Source: Falsigemmobacter faecalis (GTDB taxonomy: Bacteria; Pseudomonadota; Alphaproteobacteria; Rhodobacterales; Rhodobacteraceae). Taken from it: a stretch of DNA of 64,000 nucleotides. Where the stretch lies: NCBI RefSeq assembly GCF_003863335.1, contig NZ_RRAZ01000008.1, forward strand, positions 62,001 to 126,000, given 5' to 3'. The notes under the pieces are model-generated. The model had not been told where the DNA came from, did not search any database, and saw only the letters and a list, made by a program, of their open reading frames with translations. Below, one piece after another: positions 55,576 to 63,157 of the stretch. Made by a program: the position numbers and the translations under genes. Position 1 is the first letter of the stretch, and the number at the start of each line of letters is the position of its first letter.

Positions 55576-58212
55576 TTACTCCACAGCCGCGAGCGGCAGG
55601 CCAAGGGCCGTCCAGGCCGCGATTCCGCCACGATACCAGAAGGTGCTCTGCCCGGTGCTGGCCACCCGCAGCGCTGCGTTATAGGCCGCACGGTCCTCGG
55701 GCCCTGCCCCGAAGATCACCAGAGGCTGCGCCGGATCCCCTTCGGTAAAGCCGCGCACAAACCGCTCAACCCGCGTCTGCAGCCCGTCACTCAGCCCGCC
55801 GTCATCGCCGAGGCCCGGCACAGAGACCGCCCCCGGCAGGCTTTGCAGCCCCTCGCCGGGGCGGATGTCGAGCAGCGCCGGGGGCGGGTTTTGCCGCAGC
55901 ATCTGAGAAAGCTGCTCCGTGGTGGTCAGCACGGCGCGCGGATGGCTGTTGGGCGTGCCGCCGCGATAGGGAGCGGTGAACAGGCGCAAAGTGGCCGGGA
56001 CCCCGGCATCGGCCAGCTCATCCACAGCCGCAGCCGTGTTTTGCGGGGCTGTCTGAGGGGCGGCACCCGGCGTCGGCGCACTGCGCGCAGGGGTCCCGGC
56101 AGAGGCCATCTGCTCATAGCCGTCGCGGGTGCCCTCTTCGATATCCGAGATCAGCACGGCGAAATGCTCAATGATTTCATAGCACATGGTGATTGAGCCT
56201 TCGCGCGGGGCATACCAGGCGTTCACCACATCGCAGTCCTGATAGGTGATCTTCAGCGGTCGCGGCAGCGCGAAGGCCCGCCCCACAGAGAGCGCGGTTT
56301 CGCGCAGCACATCGCCATAGCTCTGGCGCAGGAATTCGCCAACCTGACGGCCGGAGGGCTTCAACTCCACCTCCACCTCAGCCCCCGGTGCGGTGGCGGG
56401 CAAAAGCCCCTCGGGGTTTTCCGCGCTGATCCGGCTATAGGGCGCAAGGATCGCCCGCCAGGCGCGGTTTTGCTTGCGAAACTCCTCTTCGCAGCGCGCA
56501 AGCGTGCGCTCTTCCATCTTCACCACCGCGGCCAGGGAGCTGAATTTCGCGGGGCTTGCGCCATAGATCACGCAGAACATATTGCGAAACCGCTTCAGAT
56601 CGGCGGTGTGTTCATCCTGCCAGGCCCCGTCACTCTGCGGCGCCTGCTCATTGACACGGCCCGAGTAATACCAGGCCAGCGCCGCATAGCCCGCAGCCAT
56701 CGGCGCGGTGCGATCCAGAAGCGCATGGCCCGCCGGGGTCACCGTGGCATCGGCCATCTGCAGCGCGGAATAGATATCGACCGCATCCTCTTCCGGCCCG
56801 GTCGAGGGCACCGCCAGCTCGCCGATCAGCGCATGGCCGAGTTCATGCAGAAAGATCGACCGCGAGATCCCAAGATAGGCCGCCGCCATCCGGTCGGCAT
56901 CGCCGCCAAACTGCGGCAGCGGCCCGCTGAGACCCGTCCCCATGGTCTTCTCGGGGACCCGCGTCTCCACGGGGGCGGAGGTGGTGGGCGCCCCCAGGGT
57001 CTGAATGACCAGATCGGAATAAGTGAAAGCGCCCCGCTCATAGGCATAAAGCGCCAGAGTGCCGCCAAGCGAGGGATGCCCCTTCAGCGTGGCGATTTCG
57101 TCGGTGCCGATCATGCCGGTGAGTTCCGAGCCGTTTTCTATCACCGCGAGGATATGGGGACCTGGGCCCGAGACCACTCCGGGCAGCCGTCCAACCTCAA
57201 CCGCGCGACCTGAGGCGGAAAAGCAGACCATCAGCCCGTCGCCCGCAGAGGTGACCTGGACCGAGCAGGACTGCCCGTTGCGCGGGTTCTCCCAGAAGAT
57301 CCCCGCCGCCGCCCGCGCGCTCATCTGCGCCTGTCCTGCGGGGGCCAGCATCACATCAACCGAGACCACCCGGCGCGCCTCATTGGCCGCGGGCAGGCCC
57401 AGAGGCAGCAGATATTCCGCCCCCGCCCTGTCCGCATTCTGCACCTGCCAGCCCTCTTCGCGGTCCTGAACCTGCCAGCCGCGCGGGGCGGGGGCATTGG
57501 CAAAGACCTGATCGAGAAGCGCGCGGCCATTGTGGGTGTCGTCCGGGGGGCGATTGCCGGTCTCAGCCACGGGCGCCTCTGCCACGCCGCCTGCAGCGGG
57601 CGCTTTGGTGGCGGGCGCGGTGCCATCGGGCACCACAACGCTGAAATGGCCAAGCATGAAATCGCCGGCCCCGAAAAGTGCCACGCCCATGTCGCCGCCC
57701 TGAGCGGGGTGGCCCGCAATCCGGGCGACCTGGGCATCGTTGAGATAGAAGGTGACCGCCCCCGCCTCTTCGATCACCTGCAGCCGGTCGCTGCCGTCCA
57801 GCTTCGCCAGCCCCTCATGGCGGGCGAGCGTGGTCGCGCCCTGATCGTTCATGCAATTCAGGGCGACATCACGATTTGGATAGACCGCCAGAAAACAGCT
57901 TTCCCCGGTGTCGATATTGCCAACGAGGAAATTCAGCGAAGAGCGCGCATCGCGGCCCTGGTAGGTGAAGGTCAAAAGCGAGGAGCGCAGCGGCTGCGGC
58001 GCGGGCCCCGCATCCCAGAGCAAAAACCGGCCGCGATCCGTGCTGCCGTCACTGCTGAGAAGAACAATCCCGTCCTGCTCAGACTGCTGCCAGCCCTGCA
58101 CCTGCTGCGCCAGCGCCCCGTTCAGCGGCCCCAGATCAGCCGCTTTCGCCAGCCCTGCAGGCAGGACAAGGGCAAGTATCAGCCCTGGCAGAAAACCTGC
58201 GAATTCACCCAT
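55576..58212 (-). CDS. Exported DUF4344 metallopeptidase fused to rhodanese-like domain
   Basis: An 878-residue secreted protein. A signal peptide ends near LPAGLAKA. Two beta-rich LamG-like segments follow (about 30-200 and 240-410), joined by a Pro/Ala-rich linker. The putative zinc motif HELGHALIGELAVPSTGPEE lies near 455, with the DUF4344 elements QDCDVVNAWYAPREGSITMC and YEIIEH near 670. After another Ala/Pro linker comes a rhodanese-like domain (about 770-878): LLDIRPGEGLQSLPGAVSVP to FWYRGGIAAWTALGLP. The catalytic cysteine of rhodaneses is absent (LVIFGAGPEDRAAYN), so sulfur transfer is unlikely. ATG 58212 follows GTGAGG. I know no described protein with this layout. Confidence 0.8.
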   Translation of the reverse strand: MGEFAGFLPGLILALVLPAGLAKAADLGPLNGALAQQVQGWQQSEQDGIVLLSSDGSTDRGRFLLWDAGPAPQPLRSSLLTFTYQGRDARSSLNFLVGNIDTGESCFLAVYPNRDVALNCMNDQGATTLARHEGLAKLDGSDRLQVIEEAGAVTFYLNDAQVARIAGHPAQGGDMGVALFGAGDFMLGHFSVVVPDGTAPATKAPAAGGVAEAPVAETGNRPPDDTHNGRALLDQVFANAPAPRGWQVQDREEGWQVQNADRAGAEYLLPLGLPAANEARRVVSVDVMLAPAGQAQMSARAAAGIFWENPRNGQSCSVQVTSAGDGLMVCFSASGRAVEVGRLPGVVSGPGPHILAVIENGSELTGMIGTDEIATLKGHPSLGGTLALYAYERGAFTYSDLVIQTLGAPTTSAPVETRVPEKTMGTGLSGPLPQFGGDADRMAAAYLGISRSIFLHELGHALIGELAVPSTGPEEDAVDIYSALQMADATVTPAGHALLDRTAPMAAGYAALAWYYSGRVNEQAPQSDGAWQDEHTADLKRFRNMFCVIYGASPAKFSSLAAVVKMEERTLARCEEEFRKQNRAWRAILAPYSRISAENPEGLLPATAPGAEVEVELKPSGRQVGEFLRQSYGDVLRETALSVGRAFALPRPLKITYQDCDVVNAWYAPREGSITMCYEIIEHFAVLISDIEEGTRDGYEQMASAGTPARSAPTPGAAPQTAPQNTAAAVDELADAGVPATLRLFTAPYRGGTPNSHPRAVLTTTEQLSQMLRQNPPPALLDIRPGEGLQSLPGAVSVPGLGDDGGLSDGLQTRVERFVRGFTEGDPAQPLVIFGAGPEDRAAYNAALRVASTGQSTFWYRGGIAAWTALGLPLAAVE

Positions 58213-58235
58213 CACCTCACCCCTTCACAGCCACG

Positions 58236-58655
58236 TCAGAGCGAGGCATCGTCACTCTCAATCAGCGTCCGGCAGGGCGCATGTCGGGAAATATAGCGAA
58301 TGTTCAGCCCTTTGTCGCGGCCCCTGATCTGAAGACTTTCGAGATCCGCGCCGGATTTCTCCCGGATCAGCTCATGACCCGCCGCTTCCGGACCGGAAAG
58401 CCTGCGCACCACCGGCCACTCCACATCGCGCAGCGGCACCTCTCTGGTGGTCGCGACAGGCTCGGGATCGCCGCTCTCAAGGCTGCGCCAGGTCCGCGGA
58501 TCCGCGGTCGCCGCTTCCTGCACCGCCACCGAGCAGACAAATTCGCTGAAAGACACCGGGAGATCGCCGCTGCCACAGCCTTCGGCACGCGCGGCGCCCG
58601 GGATCAGAGCAAGCGACAGACAGGCCGTCCTCATCAGGCGCAGCGGTTTTGGCAT
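58236..58655 (-). CDS. Small exported protein of unknown function
   Basis: A 139-residue secreted protein; signal MPKPLRLMRTACLSLALIPG with cleavage near GAARA before EGCGSGDLP. Three or four cysteines lie in the mature part (EGCGSGDLPVSFSEFVC, HAPCRTL). No family is recognised. First gene of the five-gene exported-protein operon; the metallopeptidase fusion begins 23 bases after its stop. Confidence 0.6.
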   Translation of the reverse strand: MPKPLRLMRTACLSLALIPGAARAEGCGSGDLPVSFSEFVCSVAVQEAATADPRTWRSLESGDPEPVATTREVPLRDVEWPVVRRLSGPEAAGHELIREKSGADLESLQIRGRDKGLNIRYISRHAPCRTLIESDDASL

Positions 58656-58987
58656 CTATCCCTCCGGTTTTCGGGGAGCCGTCTCCCCGTCTTATATCTT
58701 GTGACGCGGCTGCGCGGACGGATCCTGGCAGCGCTTTGGAAAAAAATCACGCGCGGCTCACCTTTTTGAGATGCCGCCCGCCGGGGCCAACGCCGGGGAC
58801 GCCATCCGGAGACCTCCCGTTTTCGAAAATTCGCGCCCCGCGGTGGGGTGCCACCCTGAGAGGCGCGGCAGGCTGCACGGTCAAACCGCCTTTGCAGACC
58901 GACAGCCGGCCAAAGATCCGTCTTCCTTTTTGCCGTTCACGGCCGCTGCGGCGATCTCAGCCGAAATCTCCGGTCAGGGCAAGTTCA

Positions 58988-59003
58988 AAAGTATGTATAC
59001 TTT
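58988..59003. promoter_or_regulatory. Perfect palindrome upstream of surface-protein promoter
   Basis: AAAGTATGTATACTTT: arms of 7 bp around GT. Lies 13 bases before the -35 box, a position suited to an activator or to a repressor acting with the second repeat. Confidence 0.55.
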
Positions 59004-59016
59004 CGGATCAAACTCG

Positions 59017-59044
59017 TTGACACATACCTTTGTACGTGTATCCT
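59017..59044 (+). promoter_or_regulatory. Sigma-70-type promoter with internal inverted repeat
   Basis: A perfect -35 box TTGACA (59017-59022), spacer of 16, and -10 TATCCT (59039-59044). Between them lies an imperfect inverted repeat ACACATAC-CTTT-GTACGTGT (59020-59039, one mismatch), placed where a repressor would block transcription. It lies 71 bases ahead of the ATG at 59115. Confidence 0.6.
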
Positions 59045-59114
59045 GTTTATAGTCGTGGTATGGTCCGCCCTGCCGCTTTTGCAACCTCCAGAGCCACCAA
59101 CTGCGGAGACCGTC

Positions 59115-60962
59115 ATGGCACAGAGCATCATTCAAGCGGGCGCCCTTCAGGACATCCCGATTCACGCCACTGCGGCGCAGATCGGCACCTACGCCAAGTC
59201 CGGCAATAATCTGATCGTTGCGATGAAAAGCGGCGATCAGATCGTCGTGCAGGGCTATTATGCCGTCCCTCCGGGCGGCGCGCCCCACCGCCTGATCCTT
59301 GGCGATGGCACGGTCATCGAAGATCCTGAGCAGGCCGCGGGCGGCGCAGGCGCCGTCGTCGGTCTGGCGGATGAAGAGCTTCTGGCGCTTGGCGCCGCCG
59401 GCCTCGGCGCCGGGCTGATCGCTGCAGGCGGCGGTGGCGGTGGCGGCGCTTTGGCCGACACGCCCCCCGGTGATGGCACCGATCCGGGTGATGGGACCGA
59501 TCCGGGCGATGGGACCGATCCGGGTGACGGGACCGACCCGGGTGACGGGACCGACCCGGGCGATGGGACCGATCCGGGTGACGGCACCGACCCGGGTGAT
59601 GGGACCGACCCGGGTGACGGGACCGATCCGGGCGATGGCACCGATCCGGGTGACGGCACCGACCCGGGCGACGGGACCGACCCGGGCGATGGGACGGAAG
59701 TTCTGCAAACCACCGGCCTGCTCGACAGCGTGCTTGCAGACGACGGCCTGCTCGGCGCGGTCACAGGCACGACCGGGCTTTTGGGGGGTCTGACCGGCGC
59801 GAATGGCGTGGTCGGCGGTCTTCTGGGCGGCGCAGGTCCGCTGGGCGGGCTGACCGGAACTCTCGTCGGTGCTCCGCTGCTGGGCGCGGGTCCGGGCGCC
59901 GCCGGACAGGGGGTTCTTGACCCCGTCATCGGTGATGGTGGCATTCTGGGCGCCGTGACCGGCAATGAGGGCCTCCTGGGTGCGGTGACCGGCTCTGATG
60001 GGCTTCTGGGTCAACTCATTGGCGATGAAGGACTTCTGGCACCGGTAACCGGGGCTGACGGCCTTGTGGGCGAGCTTCTTGGCACCGGGCTTCTCGGCGG
60101 CGGTGTGGAGGGCAGCAATGGCCTGGTTGGCGGGCTGGTGGACGGACTTCTGGGCGGTGAGGGTGGCCTTCTCAGTGGCGGCCTGAACGGCGAAGGCGGC
60201 CTTCTCGGCGGCGTGACCGGCACTGTCGGCGGGCTGCCGGGCGGCGGAAACGGCGGCCTTCTCGGCGGCGAAGGCGGGCTGCTTGGTGGTCTTCTGGGCG
60301 GTGAAGGTGGGCTGCTCGGTGGTCTGACCGGCACCGTGAGCGGTCTTACGGGCGGCGGCAATGGCGGCCTTCTGGCTGGTCTCACCGGCGGTGATGACGG
60401 GCTTTGGGGCGGATTGCTCGGGGGTGAAGGCGGGCTGCTCGGTGGCGTGACCGGAACCGTCGGCGATCTGTTGGGCGGCGGCCTTACGGGAGGCGACGAC
60501 GGCCTTCTGAGCGGACTGCTCGGTGGAAGCGACGGCCTTGTCAGCGGCCTTACGGGCAGCATTTCGGATCTGCTCGGGGGCGGCGCAGACGGCCTTCCGG
60601 GTGGTCTTGCGGGCATTGAGAACGGGCTTTTGTCCGGAGTGACTGACCTTGCGGGCGGCTTGCTGGATGGTGTCAGCGGCAAGCTCGGCAGCCTGACCGG
60701 GGGGGCGGGCGACGATCTGCTGGCAGGCATCCTGGGTGATGAAGGTCTGCCTGGCGGGCTGCCCGGCGAGGACGGGCTCCTTGATCAGCTGATCGGCACT
60801 GAGGGGGCGGTGACGACCCTTGCGGGCGGGCTGCTGGACATCGTGGAGGATCTGACGGGCGGGCTGACCGGCGGACTGCTGGGCGGGCTGAGCGATGGTC
60901 TGCTGAGCGATCAGCCACACAGCATGGCCGATCTTTCGACAGAGGATGCCAGCCTCGCCTGA
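59115..60962 (+). CDS. Repeat-rich surface protein with BapA-prefix-like N-terminus
   Basis: A 615-residue protein, probably exported and surface-attached. Residues 14-75 (HATAAQIGTYAKSGNNLIVA, then MKSGDQIVVQGYYA) resemble the prefix domain of BapA-type adhesins. A Gly-rich hydrophobic stretch LGAAGLGAGLIAAGGGGGGG follows, then 12 copies of GDGTDP, and then about 400 residues built on GLLGG/GGLTG units with regularly spaced Asp and Glu. The C-terminus is LSDQPHSMADLSTEDASLA. No classical signal peptide is visible, which suggests a type I secretion route; no such exporter genes lie in the window. ATG 59115 follows GGAGAC. A strong terminator ends the unit. A role in adhesion or biofilm is inferred from the domain only. 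Confidence 0.7.
   Translation: MAQSIIQAGALQDIPIHATAAQIGTYAKSGNNLIVAMKSGDQIVVQGYYAVPPGGAPHRLILGDGTVIEDPEQAAGGAGAVVGLADEELLALGAAGLGAGLIAAGGGGGGGALADTPPGDGTDPGDGTDPGDGTDPGDGTDPGDGTDPGDGTDPGDGTDPGDGTDPGDGTDPGDGTDPGDGTDPGDGTDPGDGTEVLQTTGLLDSVLADDGLLGAVTGTTGLLGGLTGANGVVGGLLGGAGPLGGLTGTLVGAPLLGAGPGAAGQGVLDPVIGDGGILGAVTGNEGLLGAVTGSDGLLGQLIGDEGLLAPVTGADGLVGELLGTGLLGGGVEGSNGLVGGLVDGLLGGEGGLLSGGLNGEGGLLGGVTGTVGGLPGGGNGGLLGGEGGLLGGLLGGEGGLLGGLTGTVSGLTGGGNGGLLAGLTGGDDGLWGGLLGGEGGLLGGVTGTVGDLLGGGLTGGDDGLLSGLLGGSDGLVSGLTGSISDLLGGGADGLPGGLAGIENGLLSGVTDLAGGLLDGVSGKLGSLTGGAGDDLLAGILGDEGLPGGLPGEDGLLDQLIGTEGAVTTLAGGLLDIVEDLTGGLTGGLLGGLSDGLLSDQPHSMADLSTEDASLA
59469..59696 (+). repeat. Tandem 18-bp coding repeat (GDGTDP)
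   Basis: Twelve full 18-bp units plus a 12-bp partial one, in frame. Units differ at third positions (GGT/GGC, GAT/GAC, GGC/GGG) while the peptide stays GDGTDP in every copy, so selection on the peptide is likely. Such repeats may change number by slippage without breaking the frame. Confidence 0.9.
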
Positions 60963-61880
60963 CGATTTACGGAACGAGTGAGCGATTTGCCGGTCTGACC
61001 GGCGGGCTGCCGCATCGGGATCCGGTTTGGGGTGTGTCGCAAGACGCGGCCGCCTCAACCGGCTTTCGATGAGGCGGCCTTTTTTCGGTTTAAGAGCCTG
61101 CAACAGGTGCACACCCGGCCCTTCAGGGGCTGAGGCGCGCTAAGGGCGCGGGTCCTTAGCAGCCTCCGGCCAGGCGACCTTGTCCGGGGCAGCCTGAGAA
61201 AAGGTCATGGCCGCATCGGAAGTCTGGGGCCGGAACTGTGTCCTGATCCATCTCACCTCCCGGCGATGTCTTTGAAAATGCGGACGTCCGATCGCCCGGC
61301 TTTATGACCAGGCTCAGTCGCGTGTGTGGCATTGGCGGAAGCCGTACAGGCCCAGGGAATGGCTGACCCACGCCAGGGCCTCCGGCAATACTTCCCTCGT
61401 GACACCCGCGGGAAACCGCAGGGCCTCGCCTCTCACCCGGGCGACAAGGGTCCTGCAGAACCACAGCATCGCGGGTCGCACCGGTGGAGATTTTTACCGC
61501 CCTGGTCTGTCGTCCTGACACATCATTCGCCACCCGCCCTCCGCCGAAGGGCTGTCCTGGCACTTGGTCACGAACGGCATAACCAGTGCGATACCCTGAC
61601 GCGCAATGGTCTGAGAGACTTTGCCTCCCCCCCGCCGCTGTCGACAGCCCCGTGGAGAAGACCCCGGCGCTCTGGGCTGTTGATAACCAGGATCGTGCTG
61701 AGGACGCTGAGGGGGAAACTGACCGGAACACGCCCGAATGCATTGTGAGAATTTCCATGAGGCCCGGTGTCTCCGGGTTTCGCCCTGCGGGCAATGGCGC
61801 CCGTTTCAGCAAGATAGGGCCGGGACCTATTGATTACATAATGATTTTATGATTCAAGCCTCTGCCAGGAGGCCTGATTG
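60963..61880. other. Intergenic region without recognised gene
   Basis: About 900 bases between the surface protein and the IS5 remnant. Besides the terminator it has a hairpin at 61139-61160 (GCTAAGG / CCTTAGC). A 218-codon minus-strand open frame (61156-61812) shows no known family and no convincing start. I see no supported gene. Confidence 0.45.
61048..61085 (+). terminator. Rho-independent terminator
   Basis: Stem GGCCGCCTCA / TGAGGCGGCC, loop of 12, followed by TTTTTT. It ends the surface-protein transcript. Confidence 0.85.
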
Positions 61881-62690
61881 ATGAATGATCTGCCTGGCTC
61901 AGCGATGAGCAAATGGCGCGTCTTGAACCGTTCTTTCCGAAGTCCCACGGTAAGCCGCGCGTTGACGATCGCCGCATCCTGAGGGGGCATACTCTTCATC
62001 AATCACAATGGCTTACGCTGGCGCAATGCGCCTGCGGAATACGGCCCTGCGAAGACCCTTTATAACCGCTGGAAGCGATGGGGTCGAACAGGCGAACGCC
62101 ATGCGTTCGAGTGAGCCTGTGAGGATGGGCGTGTTCGCCCGTATGATGCGGGGCCTGGCAGATGTGGGCGCCGATCCGTCCACCCTGATGACAGACGCAA
62201 CTTACCTGAAGTCCCACCGAATCGCGTCAAGCCTGCGGGTCAAAAAAGGGGGCGAGGACGTCTGATCGGACGAACCAAAGGTGGGCTGAACACGAAGCTG
62301 CATGCTCTGACTGACCGAAATGGCAAGCCGCTGCGCTTCTTCCTGAGTGCCGGCCAGGTGAGCGATTATACGCGAGCGGCGGCTTTGTTGAGTGCTTTTC
62401 CCGAAGCAGATTTTCTGCTGGCAGATCGTGGCTATGATGCCGACTGCTTCAGATATGTACTTAAAAATAAGGGTATAACGCCCTGCATCCCAGGCAGGAA
62501 AACACGGGAAACGCCCGTCAAATATGACAGGCGCCGCGACCGGCGGCGCAGCCGCATCGAGAGGATGTTCGGGCGCTTGAAGGACTGGAGGCGAGGCGCC
62601 ACCCGGTATGACCGATGACCCAAAGCCTTCTTCAACGCTATAATCCTCGCCGCAACGGTCCTGTTCTGGTTATCAGCCCTGAGCCTAATC
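61860..62690 (+). mobile_element. IS5-family (IS427-like) element, degenerate
   Basis: A complete-length but broken insertion sequence. The transposase begins at ATG 61881 and its pieces lie in several frames: EQMARLEPFFPKSHGKPRVD, GVFARMMRGLADVGADPSTL, KSHRIASSLRVKKG, then LLADRGYDADCFRYVLKNKG with a catalytic Asp, and RRRSRIERMFGRLKDWRRGA. Frame changes occur near 61970, 62110, 62265 and 62340. The right end cuts a quinone-reductase-like gene at about 62690. Clear terminal inverted repeats were not established; the left edge is approximate. Confidence 0.8.
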
Positions 62691-63157
62691 CCATCCGGAC
62701 CGCACATGCCCGGAAAGCAGCCGGTGGAGAAGTTCAGGATCGCTTTCCTGCCGCTGAACGCGCCCCGCTCATACCATTTACCGCCGCCATAGGCGACGCC
62801 CATGGCAAATACCCGGTGGACCCAGCCCTTCAGGATCGCCGGAAGCCCGAACCAATACCAGGGAAACTGCAGGATCATCAGATCGCACCAGTCGATCTTT
62901 TCCAGCTCTGCCACAACATCAGCGGGCAGCCTTCCTTTCGCCGCGGCGTGACGCTGCTCGGTGTCATAGCGGATATGAGCGGGGTTTTCGGGATCGGAAA
63001 AATCCTCCGGCAGGGTCACCGGCTGAAATCGCATTGCATAAAGATCCGAAACCCGGACCTTATGGCCAAACGCCTCAAGACGGCGCGTCGTGGCCGCGAG
63101 CAGCGAGGCGTTGAAAGAATTTGCATCAAAATGTGCGCAGACGATCAGCACGTTCAT
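62690..63157 (-). pseudogene. NAD(P)H:quinone oxidoreductase-like flavoprotein, 3' end lost to IS
   Basis: The first 155 or so residues of a flavodoxin-fold NAD(P)H dehydrogenase (quinone). MNVLIVCAHFDANSFNASLL is the FMN/FAD phosphate loop, LILQFPWYWFGLPAILKGWV (preceded by a Met in the text) the central motif, and GVAYGGGKWYERGAFSGRKA with LNFSTGCFPGMCGPDGI the dinucleotide part. After GPDGI the frame continues into IS5 sequence read backwards, so the last 30-50 residues are foreign. ATG 63157 appears to be the native start. Probably inactive. Confidence 0.8.

Larger units (their letters stand above)
58656..59114. promoter_or_regulatory. Divergent intergenic region upstream of exported operon and surface protein
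   Basis: About 460 bases with no supported gene, separating the minus-strand exported-protein operon from the plus-strand repeat protein. The right part is unusually AT-rich for this genome and carries the promoter and inverted repeats listed separately. A promoter for the minus-strand operon was not picked out. Confidence 0.55.

Noticed and set aside
59469-59696. Regular 18-bp repeats that could be mistaken for a CRISPR array
   Set aside because: Units are contiguous with no spacers, in frame, and code for GDGTDP; no cas genes are nearby.
58974-61112. 712-codon open frame on the minus strand across the surface-protein gene
   Set aside because: It is the antisense of the GDGTDP and GLLGG arrays; its residues are the regular reverse reading of those repeats and it has no start context or family.
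61156-61812. 218-codon minus-strand open frame
   Set aside because: No ribosome site, no recognisable motif, composition like non-coding GC-rich DNA.
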